NCBI RefSeq assembly: GCF_014107495.1
Contig: NZ_CP041969.1
Location: forward strand, 3,769,501-3,833,500
Length of the DNA: 64,000 nt
Reading direction: 5' to 3'
From: Cohnella cholangitidis
GTDB lineage: Bacteria > Bacillota > Bacilli > Paenibacillales > Paenibacillaceae
The notes beneath the pieces were generated by a model. The model ran no database searches. It was given only the letters and a program-made list of their open reading frames with translations, and was not told the DNA's origin. Each line of letters begins with the position of its first letter. Positions within the stretch are counted from its first letter, which is position 1. Positions 1-8,245 of the stretch are shown here, in pieces. Both the position numbers and the translations under genes were made by a program.

Positions 1-12
1 GGGCAGACACGA

Positions 13-1050
13 ATGTTTAAGAAGTCTATTGCCGTAACCATGATGATCATTCTGTTATTTGTAAGCGCTGTAGCTTGCGGAAAAAACGAAGGAAGCAACG
101 CAAGCCCGTCCGCTAACGCAGGATCTTCCAATGCAGGAAGTTCGGGTAAAGTAGTTAAACTCAGATTAGGACATATTACAGGCGAATCCGATGCGTGGCA
201 CAAAGGCGCCTTGGAATTCGCCAGACTGGTAAAAGAAAAGTCGAACGGCAGCGTCGAAGTCGAAATTTATCCGAGCTCCACGCTGGGCAACGACCGCGAT
301 TTGATCGAAGGCATGCAGCTCGGTTCCGTTGATTTCGCGCTCGTGGCCGGCGTATTGTCCAACTTCTACGAGCCGTATTCCATTTTGGAGCTTCCGTACT
401 TGTTCCGCGACAACGACCACTTGCAGAAAGTGCTCTACGGGGAAGTCGGAGAAAAGCTGAAACAAGACCTGCTCGACAACGCGCAAATTCGCGGTTTGCA
501 ATTCTGGGTTCGCGGTCCCCGCGAGCTGACGGCTAGCCGTAAAATCGAGAAAGTAGAAGACCTGAAGGGCTTGAAGGTACGCGTTCCGGAAATTCCGGCA
601 TCTATCGCGGCATGGAAAGCGATGGGCGCATCCCCGACTCCGATGGCATTCGGCGAAGTATACTCCTCCCTGCAAACGGGAGTTATCGATGGACAAGAGA
701 ACCCGATCGCTTTCATGGCGAGCAACAAAATCCAAGAGGTTCAGAAGTATTTGATGATGACCAACCATGTGTATGGCTACGTACAATTGACGATGAGCGA
801 TATCACTTATCAGAAGCTGACGAAAGAACAACAGCAAGCGGTCGAAGAAGCGGCCAAAGAAGCAACGACATTCGAGAACGAATTGGTTGCGAAGCAAGAT
901 GCAGAGCTGTTGGAACAATTGAAAAAAGGCGGGATGGAAGTCGTGGAACCGGATACGGCTCCGTTCATGGAGAAAGCCAAAACGGTTCATGCGGAATTCG
1001 CGAGCAAATACGGCCAAGAGCTGTATGACAGCATCGTAAATACAAAATAG
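13..1050 (+). CDS. dctP: TRAP transporter substrate-binding lipoprotein DctP
   Basis: Extracytoplasmic solute receptor of a tripartite ATP-independent periplasmic transporter, which captures a carboxylate-type solute for sodium-driven uptake by DctQM. The 345-residue product begins with a lipoprotein signal whose lipobox AVAC ends at Cys22, followed by a Ser/Gly/Asn-rich linker. The mature part has DctP-family features: 'GHITGESD' near the start, 'SSTLGNDRDLIEGMQLG', the 'FWVRGPRELTASRKI' stretch and 'VRVPEIP', which carry the arginines expected to bind a substrate carboxylate. It is followed by the two membrane subunits. The substrate cannot be read from sequence; the downstream aldolase hints at a sugar acid. 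The window starts just upstream, so any promoter is not visible. Confidence 0.95.
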   Translation: MFKKSIAVTMMIILLFVSAVACGKNEGSNASPSANAGSSNAGSSGKVVKLRLGHITGESDAWHKGALEFARLVKEKSNGSVEVEIYPSSTLGNDRDLIEGMQLGSVDFALVAGVLSNFYEPYSILELPYLFRDNDHLQKVLYGEVGEKLKQDLLDNAQIRGLQFWVRGPRELTASRKIEKVEDLKGLKVRVPEIPASIAAWKAMGASPTPMAFGEVYSSLQTGVIDGQENPIAFMASNKIQEVQKYLMMTNHVYGYVQLTMSDITYQKLTKEQQQAVEEAAKEATTFENELVAKQDAELLEQLKKGGMEVVEPDTAPFMEKAKTVHAEFASKYGQELYDSIVNTK

Positions 1051-1066
1051 GCAAACCTATACAGAG

Positions 1067-1115
1067 GAGCCGGTGTCGAGGGGTGCAGGTAACCCGCGTG
1101 CGGACACCGGCTTCC
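1067..1115 (+). other. intercistronic stem-loop between dctP and dctQ
   Basis: A 10-bp perfect stem (AGCCGGTGTC at 1068-1077 with GACACCGGCT at 1103-1112) encloses a loop with a smaller GGGT/ACCC stem. It follows the dctP stop and is followed by a short T-rich stretch. It probably stabilises the dctP message or partly terminates transcription, so that the binding protein is made in excess over the membrane subunits. This role is inferred. Confidence 0.6.
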
Positions 1116-1170
1116 TTTGCTCTGCCTAATTATGGGCATGTACGAGTCCTACAACAGGAGGATAACCTCA

Positions 1171-1695
1171 ATGAAGGCTACTATGAAAGCAATAGACGGC
1201 TTGAATAAAATAGTGGGGATCGTCGTCGGCTTGATGCTCGGCGCTATGTCCATCATTATCATTATGCAAGTCCTTTGCAGATTCGTAATTGATTATCCGC
1301 TCACTTGGTCCGAGGAAGCGGCGCGTTATTTAATGGTTTATACGGTATTCCTGGGTGCCTCTCTCGCGCTTAGAAACCACAAAATGATCGCCATCGAGAT
1401 CATTACCGAAAGCGTCAAACCTAAAGTTCGTAAGGTTCTAAGAATACTGGTTTCATTGATTTCCATCGTGTTTTTCGTTGTGTTGCTCTTCAAAGGACTG
1501 GATATGCTTGAAATCGTAAGCCGGCAAACGTCGGCGGGCCTAGGCATCAAAATGGATATTCCGTACATGGCGATTCCGATCGGCGCTACGTTGATGATAA
1601 TTAACAGTATTGCAAACATTATCGATTTCATGACGCATGAGGATATCGATACATCGGAAGTATCGGAAGCGTTGAAAGCGGGGGGGCAAATCTAA
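1171..1695 (+). CDS. dctQ: TRAP transporter small permease DctQ
   Basis: Small four-helix membrane subunit of the TRAP transporter. I chose the ATG at 1171, preceded by AGGAGG at a good distance, instead of a longer frame from 1117. The product is 174 residues with about four hydrophobic segments and the family hallmark near the end of the first pair ('RFVIDYPLTWSEEAARYL', with the WSEE motif). The stop overlaps the dctM start by one base, indicating translational coupling. Confidence 0.93.
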   Translation: MKATMKAIDGLNKIVGIVVGLMLGAMSIIIIMQVLCRFVIDYPLTWSEEAARYLMVYTVFLGASLALRNHKMIAIEIITESVKPKVRKVLRILVSLISIVFFVVLLFKGLDMLEIVSRQTSAGLGIKMDIPYMAIPIGATLMIINSIANIIDFMTHEDIDTSEVSEALKAGGQI

Positions 1696-2969
1696 TGGGC
1701 ATTATTCTATTTGCTTTCCTTATTCTGTTCTTCGCTCTCGGCGTTCCGATTGCCATATCGATGGGTCTCGCCGCTGCTGTTGCGATATGGTGGGATGGCG
1801 GCACGCCGCTTACCGTGCTTGTGCAACGTTCGTTCACTTCTATCGACTCGTTCCCGATTATGTCGATCCCTTTCTTCGTTCTTGCCGGAGTATTGATGGA
1901 ATACGGCGGGATTTCCAGAAGGCTTGTCGCATTCGCGAATGCTCTAACGGGACATTTTTCGGGGGGGCTGGCGATCGTAACCGTTGTGACGTCCATGTTC
2001 TTCGCCGCGATCTCGGGGTCGAGCGCAGCGACTACAGCGGCCTTAGGAAGCATATTGATTCCCGCTATGATTGCCCGGGGGTATCATAAAAACTTCACCG
2101 GGGCAGTTCAATCCGTATCGGGCGAGCTCGGCGTTATTATTCCGCCAAGTATTCCGTTGATTCTTTACGGTATATCGACGGAGACTTCCATCGGTTCATT
2201 GTTCATGGCCGGTTTCATCCCCGGTTTATTGATCGGGTTGTCTTTGATCGTTACCGTTTTGATTATCGCCAAGAAACGCGGGTACGCGAAAGAAACGAGA
2301 AAGTCCGGTAAGGAATTGTGGAAAGCATTCAAGGATTCTTTCTTCGCCTTGCTGATGCCGGTTATTATCCTTGGAGGGATTTACGGAGGGTTCTTCACGC
2401 CTACGGAAGCGGCCGGAGTCGCCGTGGCGTATGCTTTCATTGTCGGCGTGGTCATTTATCGGGAAATCAAACTGCCGAAGCTTATGAATATTCTTACCCA
2501 GTCCGTCGTCACGACTTCGGCGATTATGTTCATTCTGGCAAGCGCGGGTTTGTTCGGGTGGATTCTTACGCGCGAAGGTATCCCGCAGGATGTTGCGCAG
2601 TTCTTCATTAGCATTTCCGATAATCCTTACGTCTTCTTGCTGCTGGTCAATGTATTCTTATTGGTAGTCGGCATGTTCATGGAAACTAATGCTTCGATTA
2701 TTATTCTTGCGCCGTTACTAGTACCTGTAGCCGTAACGCTCGGTATCGATCCGGTTCATTTCGGTATCATCATGATCGTCAACTTGGCGCTCGGGATGTG
2801 TACGCCGCCGCTGGGGATCAACTTGTTCATATCGGCTCAACTGGCAAAGATCAATCTTCTGCAGATCACAAGAGGCATGGTGCCGTTCTATATCGTTCTC
2901 TTGCTGACATTGTTGTTGATCACTTATGTGCCGCAGATCTCAATGCTCATTCCCAATTGGTTGGGATAA
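1695..2969 (+). CDS. dctM: TRAP transporter large permease DctM
   Basis: Large membrane subunit that forms the transport path for solute and sodium. The 424-residue, strongly hydrophobic protein matches DctM over its full length: 'FALGVPIAISMGLAA' at the N-terminus, 'FPIMSIPFFVLAG', 'SGSSAATTAALGSILIPAM' and 'GVIIPPSIPLILYGI'. The C-terminal half contains 'GMFMETNASIIILAPLL' and 'GMCTPPLGINLF'. About a dozen membrane segments are visible. It overlaps dctQ by one base and ends the transporter operon, with a hairpin just downstream. Confidence 0.95.
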   Translation: MGIILFAFLILFFALGVPIAISMGLAAAVAIWWDGGTPLTVLVQRSFTSIDSFPIMSIPFFVLAGVLMEYGGISRRLVAFANALTGHFSGGLAIVTVVTSMFFAAISGSSAATTAALGSILIPAMIARGYHKNFTGAVQSVSGELGVIIPPSIPLILYGISTETSIGSLFMAGFIPGLLIGLSLIVTVLIIAKKRGYAKETRKSGKELWKAFKDSFFALLMPVIILGGIYGGFFTPTEAAGVAVAYAFIVGVVIYREIKLPKLMNILTQSVVTTSAIMFILASAGLFGWILTREGIPQDVAQFFISISDNPYVFLLLVNVFLLVVGMFMETNASIIILAPLLVPVAVTLGIDPVHFGIIMIVNLALGMCTPPLGINLFISAQLAKINLLQITRGMVPFYIVLLLTLLLITYVPQISMLIPNWLG

Positions 2970-3004
2970 CCGATAGCCGGAGATAAATCATAAGCGTTTC
3001 TTGG

Positions 3005-3041
3005 ATGGCCGCTAAGCGGCCATTCCCATTTTTCAAACATT
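3005..3041 (+). terminator. hairpin after dctM
   Basis: A near-perfect inverted repeat (ATGGCCGCT at 3005-3013 and AGCGGCCAT at 3015-3023) is followed by a TTCCCATTTTT tract. It is a candidate terminator or partial terminator between the TRAP operon and the aldolase gene. Confidence 0.55.
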
Positions 3042-3077
3042 TCCATTGCCGAGCTGCCTGGGGAGGAATAATCCATT

Positions 3078-3740
3078 ATGAAAAATATCGACAAAGTTAG
3101 AAAAGAGCTGCAACAAACCGGAAAGTATATGATGGAATACGGGATCGCGTGGGGGAATTCGGGCAACATCAGCGCAAGAACGTCCGAGGATCGTTATTTG
3201 ATCACGGCCAGCGGAACTTTCCTTGGCGAATTGGACGATGCGGATCTGATCGAGTGCGATCTTGCGGGCAACTCCTATGGCACGGAAGGCCGAAAGGCTT
3301 CCAAAGAAACGCCCATGCACCGCGCCGTCTACGAACAACGTCCCGAGATCAATGCGGTCTTGCATGCTTCTCCTTTCTATAGTACGTTAGTAGCTGCTTC
3401 TAAAATCGATATTCCGACCAATTGGTTCATAGAAACGATGTACTACTTGGAGAAAGTAGAGCGGGTGCCTTACTTCCATCCGGGCAGCGAAGAACTGGGA
3501 GAAGGAGTTCGGGCGAAAGCGAAGTCGGCCAACATCCTATTGCTCGAGAATCATGGGGTTCTCGTATACGATACTTCGATCCGGGAAGCCAGAATGGCGC
3601 TTCAGACGCTCGAGATGGCTTGCAAAATGTTGGTCGTCTCGCAATCCGCCGGTATCGAGATGACGGGGTTACCGCATGAAACCGAACGGGAATTTATTGA
3701 AGGCGCCGCTTACAAACCGAGAAGAAACTGGAACTTCTAA
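3078..3740 (+). CDS. class II aldolase/adducin family protein
   Basis: Zn-dependent class II aldolase fold related to L-fuculose-phosphate aldolase and ribulose-phosphate epimerase, in the cytoplasm. The 220-residue product has the phosphate-loop motif 'WGNSGNIS' (about residues 24-33), 'ASGTFLG', the acidic 'KETPMH' segment and the late His motif 'LENHGVLV'. The zinc segment reads 'VLHASPFYSTL': one His is present, but the second His of the usual H-x-H pair is replaced. The substrate may therefore differ from fuculose phosphate. It lies between the TRAP operon and an ion transporter and probably acts on a sugar or sugar acid brought in by one of them (inference). Confidence 0.85.
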   Translation: MKNIDKVRKELQQTGKYMMEYGIAWGNSGNISARTSEDRYLITASGTFLGELDDADLIECDLAGNSYGTEGRKASKETPMHRAVYEQRPEINAVLHASPFYSTLVAASKIDIPTNWFIETMYYLEKVERVPYFHPGSEELGEGVRAKAKSANILLLENHGVLVYDTSIREARMALQTLEMACKMLVVSQSAGIEMTGLPHETEREFIEGAAYKPRRNWNF

Positions 3741-3749
3741 GGAGGCCCT

Positions 3750-5033
3750 ATGGAACACCAAGCGATCCTTGCGCTTGCTATCTTTCTGATCACTTACGCG
3801 ATGATTATCGCGGAAAAAATTCATAGAACGATCGTAGCCATGTTAGGCGGGCTTCTAGTCGTTGCGTTAGGCATCGTAAGCGTAGATTCGGCAATCGTAC
3901 ATCATATCGATTTCAATACGCTTGGCTTGCTGATCGGGATGATGATTATCGTGAGCGTGACGGCCAAGACGGGGTTATTCAGTTATATCGCGGTCGTGGC
4001 CGCGAAGAGGGCGAAGGGCGAACCGGTTAAAATCCTTATCGCGTTGTCCGTCGTCACGGCGGTAGCTTCGGCGTTCCTGGATAACGTCACGACGGTGTTG
4101 CTTATCGTTCCGGTCACGTTCAGCATAACGAGACAGTTGAAGGTACATCCGTTTCCCTTTTTGTTTTCGCAGATTCTGGCTTCCAATATCGGTGGCACGG
4201 CTACCTTGATCGGCGATCCGCCGAACATCATGATCGGCAGCGCGGTCAAAGAGCTTACCTTCATGGCGTTTATAGACAACCTGGCTCCGATCGCCATTAT
4301 CATCATGGCGGTTCATCTTCCGTTGTTCGTGCTGCTCTTCCGCAAAAAGCTGAAGACGTCCGAGGAGTACAAACGGGGAATCATGGAGATGGACGAGAGC
4401 AAGCTCATCACCGATCGGCCGATGCTGACCCGATGCCTGATCATTCTCGGGCTTACGATCGCGGGATTCTTCCTGCATCAAGCGTTGCACTTGGAATCGT
4501 CCGTAGTGGCGCTTGCCGGCGCGTTCCTACTGCTTTTGCTCGCGGGAGAGCATGCGATGGAAGAGGCTTTCACGCGCGTGGAATGGACGACGATCTTCTT
4601 CTTTATCGGCTTGTTCACGTTAGTCGGCGCGCTTGTTGATACCGGGATCGTCCGCGATCTCGCCGTGCAGGCGATCGACTTAACGGGCGGGAACGTCGCC
4701 GCGTCCGCCATGCTCATTCTGTGGATGAGCGCCATAGCGTCAGCCTTCATGGACAACATTCCGTTCGTGGCGACGATGATCCCGCTTATACAAGAGATGG
4801 GCAACATGGGAGTAAGCAACCTTGAGCCGTTATGGTGGAGCTTGGCTCTTGGCGCTTGCCTAGGCGGCAACGGGACGTTGATCGGAGCGAGCGCGAATCT
4901 GATCACGGCCGGGTTGGCGGCCAAGGAAGGTTACCCGATTACGTTCGTTAAATTTCTGAAATACGGTTTCCCTTTGATGATTTTATCCATCGTCATTTCC
5001 AGCGTTTATATTTATTTGAGGTATTTGCTGTAA
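3750..5033 (+). CDS. ArsB/NhaD/CitMHS-type ion transporter
   Basis: Inner-membrane permease of the ion transporter superfamily (SLC13 / ArsB / citrate transporters), 427 residues with about eleven hydrophobic segments. The two inverted halves each carry the signature pair: 'FLDNVTTVLLIVPV' with 'GDPPNIMIGSA' in the first half, and 'FMDNIPFVATMIPL' with 'GASANLITAG' in the second. The charged loop near residue 205-230 separates them. It starts 9 bases after the aldolase stop, so the two are cotranscribed. The transported anion or cation cannot be assigned. Confidence 0.88.
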   Translation: MEHQAILALAIFLITYAMIIAEKIHRTIVAMLGGLLVVALGIVSVDSAIVHHIDFNTLGLLIGMMIIVSVTAKTGLFSYIAVVAAKRAKGEPVKILIALSVVTAVASAFLDNVTTVLLIVPVTFSITRQLKVHPFPFLFSQILASNIGGTATLIGDPPNIMIGSAVKELTFMAFIDNLAPIAIIIMAVHLPLFVLLFRKKLKTSEEYKRGIMEMDESKLITDRPMLTRCLIILGLTIAGFFLHQALHLESSVVALAGAFLLLLLAGEHAMEEAFTRVEWTTIFFFIGLFTLVGALVDTGIVRDLAVQAIDLTGGNVAASAMLILWMSAIASAFMDNIPFVATMIPLIQEMGNMGVSNLEPLWWSLALGACLGGNGTLIGASANLITAGLAAKEGYPITFVKFLKYGFPLMILSIVISSVYIYLRYLL

Positions 5034-5052
5034 CGGACAAGCTAATGAGAAG

Positions 5053-5073
5053 CCGACCCGAGGGTCGGTTTTT
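5053..5073 (+). terminator. intrinsic terminator
   Basis: CCGACC (5053-5058) pairs with GGTCGG (5063-5068), followed by TTTTT. It ends the aldolase/transporter transcript. Confidence 0.85.
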
Positions 5074-5202
5074 CGCGTTTTATAGCTTCCTTAGGCGATC
5101 CGAGCTTGAAGTGGTTGGAAGAAAACTGTAAGGTATTTAATATACGAAGTTAATCATTAATCGAATTAACCGCATTATCGATGGCTACAGGAGGCTGTTT
5201 CA

Positions 5203-5948
5203 ATGACGATACAATCACAGGAAGATATCGAACAGTTAATGAAGATCGGACGAATAGTGGCATTAACGATCGAGGAAATGAAAAGACGCGCCGAGCCGGG
5301 GATGACGACCAAGGAACTGGACCAGATCGGCCAGCAGATGCTCTCCCTGCACGGGGCTACGTCCGCTCCGATGAAAGACGTTGATTTCCCGGGCTATACT
5401 TGCATTAGCATCAATGAGGAGGTAGCCCACGGCATTCCGGGAAACCGCGTGCTGCAAGGGGGCGATCTCATTAACGTCGACGTGTCCGCGGAGCTTAACG
5501 GCTATTACGCCGATGCCGGGCAATCGTTCCAGATTCCTCCCGTAACGAGCGAGGTGGATCGTTTGTGCCAGACGACCCACGCGACGATGATGAAAGTCAT
5601 CAACAGCTTGAAGGCCGGAGTAAAGCTGAATCAAGTCGGCAAAATCATGCAGCAAGAAGCTAAAAACACGGATACCGCATCGTCGAAAACTTGTGCAGCC
5701 ACGGAGTCGGCAAAGGGCTTCACGAGGAACCGACCGAAATTCTCCCTTATTACGAACCTCGGGATCGCAGGGTGCTGCGAGCCGGTCAGGTTATTACGAT
5801 CGAGCCGTTCCTGTCGACGGGAGCAACCTACGTCGACGAGCAGTCGGACGGATGGACTTTGACGGTTCCGGACCGCAGCCGCGTCGCGCAATACGAGCAT
5901 ACGGTCATTATTACGAACAATAAACCGATAATCGTTACCGCATGCTAA
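5203..5948 (+). pseudogene. map: type I methionine aminopeptidase, frameshifted
   Basis: Removes the initiator methionine from new proteins. The reading frame from 5203 follows MAP to 'NQVGKIMQQEAK', then leaves it. The family sequence resumes in the next frame as 'CSHGVGKGLHEEP', 'ITIEPF' and 'YEHTVI'. Adding one A to the five-A run at 5662-5666 joins the two into a 248-residue protein, the usual length. The metal ligands are then all present: two Asp in 'NVDVS...YYADAG', His in the SHG segment, Glu in ITIEPF and Glu in YEHT. The 3' end overlaps the following AraC gene. It could be a decayed second map copy, but a lost base in the read is more likely. Confidence 0.85.
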
Positions 5949-6772
5949 TCGGAACTCCTATCTACAAGTACAATCCGGATCGTCCGTTTAGAGACGATCC
6001 CGACCTCTATCTCCAGTGCTGGGGCAAAGAGAAGTGCGTGCCGGGGCATACCGTCGGTCCCGGGATCAAAGAGGTTTACAAAATCCATTTTATCCATCAA
6101 GGCAAAGGCTTCGTTCGAGTCGGAGAGCGGGAATATTCACTGTCGGCCGGGCAAGCCTTCTTGATTTATCCCCACCATTTGACTTATTACGAAGCGGATA
6201 AGGAAGAGCCTTGGGTGTATTCATGGGTCGGATTCTACGGCGCTCAGGTGCTGCCGATTCTTGCCCGGACGGGGCTATCCCCGGACATGCCCGTGTTCCC
6301 GATGGATATGCAGCTTATGCCCGGCTTATATGAAAAGCTGACCGAAATGTTGTCCGACGCGGAAGGCGGAGGACTTCGGTTGCAAGCGGCGATGTACGAA
6401 TTGATGTCGGCCATCGTCGGCGTTATTCCCTTGGAGGCAAGACAAAGTTATCGCTTGGGCAAACAAGATGCGTACGTCCACCAAAGCATGGAATGCATTC
6501 ATTCCCATTACGGGGAAAATATTTCGGTACGGCAGATGGCGGCGGATTTGGGGCTTGATCGCAAATATTTATCCGTTATTTTCAAACAGGCGCTTGGCGT
6601 TCCCCCGCAGCGGTATTTACTTCAATATCGAATGGATAAAGCGAGCGAATTGCTGTGCAAAGGGAAATATACGGTCGGAGAGGTGGCCAGGTCCGTCGGT
6701 TATCCGGACGCGCTGCAATTTTCAAAGATGTTCAAACGGGTAAAAGGGGTGCCCCCTACGCAATTCAAGTAA
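5942..6772 (+). CDS. AraC family transcriptional regulator
   Basis: A 276-residue regulator with an N-terminal cupin-like ligand-binding and dimerisation domain (about residues 30-150; 'GPGIKEVYKIHFIHQGKG', 'YPHHLTYYEADKEEPW') and a C-terminal double helix-turn-helix (about 176-276; 'ISVRQMAADLGLDRKYLS', 'YTVGEVARSVGYPDALQFS'). The ATG at 5942 overlaps the end of the map reading frame. Such regulators usually sense a sugar and activate neighbouring catabolic genes. The aldo/keto reductase 106 bp downstream is the nearest candidate target (inference). Confidence 0.88.
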   Translation: MLIGTPIYKYNPDRPFRDDPDLYLQCWGKEKCVPGHTVGPGIKEVYKIHFIHQGKGFVRVGEREYSLSAGQAFLIYPHHLTYYEADKEEPWVYSWVGFYGAQVLPILARTGLSPDMPVFPMDMQLMPGLYEKLTEMLSDAEGGGLRLQAAMYELMSAIVGVIPLEARQSYRLGKQDAYVHQSMECIHSHYGENISVRQMAADLGLDRKYLSVIFKQALGVPPQRYLLQYRMDKASELLCKGKYTVGEVARSVGYPDALQFSKMFKRVKGVPPTQFK

Positions 6773-6878
6773 ATCGAGAAATCGGACATTAGCCCATATT
6801 TATCACCCTCCGTGACATAGGCTCGGCTCCTCCTTTCTTATACACTTCTAAGTATATTGATCCTTAGGAGGAGTTTGG

Positions 6879-7867
6879 ATGACATACTCAGCTAGTCCGC
6901 AACGATACGACATGATGACATATCGCCGCAGCGGCAAAAGCGGCTTGAAGCTGCCGGCGATATCGCTCGGCTTGTGGCACAACTTCGGAGGGATCGATTC
7001 GTTCGAGAAGGGAAGGGAGATGGTCAGACGGGCATTCGATCTTGGGATCACCCATTTTGACTTGGCGAACAACTACGGTCCCCCTCCAGGCTCGGCCGAA
7101 ACGGCGTTCGGCGGCATTCTGAAGGCGGATTTCGCGGCTTACCGCGACGAGATGATCATCTCCACCAAGGCGGGTTATTACATGTGGCCCGGCCCGTACG
7201 GAGAATGGGGCTCGAAAAAAAGCCTCGTCTCCAGTCTCGACCAGAGCTTGAAACGGTTAGGGCTGGATTATGTCGACATCTTCTATCATCATCGCCCCGA
7301 CCCGGATACGCCTCTGGAAGAAACGATGGCGGCTCTAGATTTGATCGTTCGCCAAGGAAAGGCGCTATATGTGGGGCTGTCCAACTATTCGCCGGAGCAG
7401 ACGAAAGAAGCCTCGCGGATTCTTAAGTCTCTCGGGACGCCATGTTTGATCCACCAACCTCAGTATTCGATGTTAACGCGCGGACCGGAAGCCGGGCTGC
7501 TCGACGTGCTGGAAGAAGAGGGCATCGGTTCGATCGCTTTCTCGCCTTTGCACAAAGGAATTCTTACCGATCGTTACTTGAACGGGATCGCGCCGGATTC
7601 GAGGGCTGCAGGCCCGAGCGCGTTCCTGAGGCCGGAGGAATTGACCGAGCAGACGCTGGGCAAAGTCCGATTGCTGAACGAGCTGGCTGCGGAAAGAGGA
7701 CAGAAGCTGTCCCAGATGGCGCTTGCTTGGGTGCTGCGCGGGGCCGAGTGACGTCGGCCTTGATCGGGGCGAGCAAAGTCAGCCAGATCGAGGATGCGGT
7801 CGGCGCGTTGCGTCAGCTGAACTTCTCCAGCGAGGAATTGGCGCGTATTGAGGATATTCTGAAGTAA
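6879..7867 (+). pseudogene. aldo/keto reductase (YghZ/Tas type), frameshifted
   Basis: NADPH-dependent reductase of aldehydes or ketoses with a TIM-barrel fold. 'MTYRRSGKSGLKLPAISLGLW' style N-terminus and the catalytic set are visible: Asp in 'THFDLANNYG', the same motif's Tyr, Lys in 'ISTKAGYYMW' and His in 'IFYHHRPDPDTPLEE'. The frame from 6879 stops after 'MALAWVLRGAE', but the expected C-terminus ('VTSALIGASKVSQIEDAVG') follows at once in another frame. Adding one G to the four-G run at 7740-7743 restores a 329-residue protein. A good ribosome-binding site (AGGAGG) precedes the ATG. The product is otherwise complete, so a read error is more likely than loss of function. Confidence 0.85.
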
Positions 7868-7916
7868 GGTAGAGGCATCGCTTGCCGGATCTAGTCCGGG
7901 AGATACATGCGCGATA

Positions 7917-8090
7917 TAGCGGCACGGCGTGCCGTTAACCGGAGCGAATCGGTCCCCGGTGATCGAATAGCGGCACGGCGTGCCGTTATCCGGAGCGAAT
8001 CGGTCCCCGGTGATCGAATAGCGGCACGGCGTGCCGTTAACGGGAGGAGATCGGGCTCCGGTTATCGAATAGCGGCACGGCGTGCCGTTA
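7917..8090. repeat. intergenic array of four palindromes, 51-bp period
   Basis: A 21-bp near-palindrome (arms CGGCACG and CGTGCCG around one base, extended to ten-base arms with one wobble) occurs at 7917-7937, 7968-7988, 8019-8039 and 8070-8090. The spacing is exactly 51 bp. The first two 30-base spacers are almost identical and contain a second short stem (ACCGG/CCGGT or a near match), while the third has diverged. Because 51 is a multiple of three, the array reads through as an open frame, but there is no sign it is a gene. It lies between two convergent-free genes, upstream of a terminator hairpin. Confidence 0.9.
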
Positions 8091-8120
8091 TTCCGATAGC
8101 TCTCTACGTACAAGCCTGCC

Positions 8121-8147
8121 AAGGGCACCCTTAAAGGGTGTCCTTTT
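8121..8147 (+). terminator. intrinsic terminator
   Basis: AAGGGCACCCTT pairs with AAGGGTGTCCTT apart from one G-T wobble, and TTTT overlaps the end. It follows the 51-bp repeat array and probably ends transcription of the aldo/keto reductase gene. Confidence 0.7.
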
Positions 8148-8245
8148 GCCGTTGGACGGGCTCTCGCGTCCTCTATTTTATTGGGAAGTAATGTAATATG
8201 ATAGATTGAAAGGAACGGGTTCGCATAAAAGTGGAGGCTGTGCGC

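Noticed and set aside
7442..7867. Frame overlapping the end of the aldo/keto reductase
   Set aside because: Only the last part is real: it encodes the displaced C-terminus of the aldo/keto reductase after the frameshift, not a separate gene.
7917..8090. Possible CRISPR array
   Set aside because: Spacers are nearly identical in the first two units and no cas genes are present, so this is a tandem repeat.
7574..8128. Minus-strand frame over the same repeats
   Set aside because: Antisense to the reductase gene and to the repeats; repeat translation only.
7907..8134. Open frame across the palindrome array
   Set aside because: It exists only because the repeat period is a multiple of three; no ribosome-binding site and no protein-like composition.
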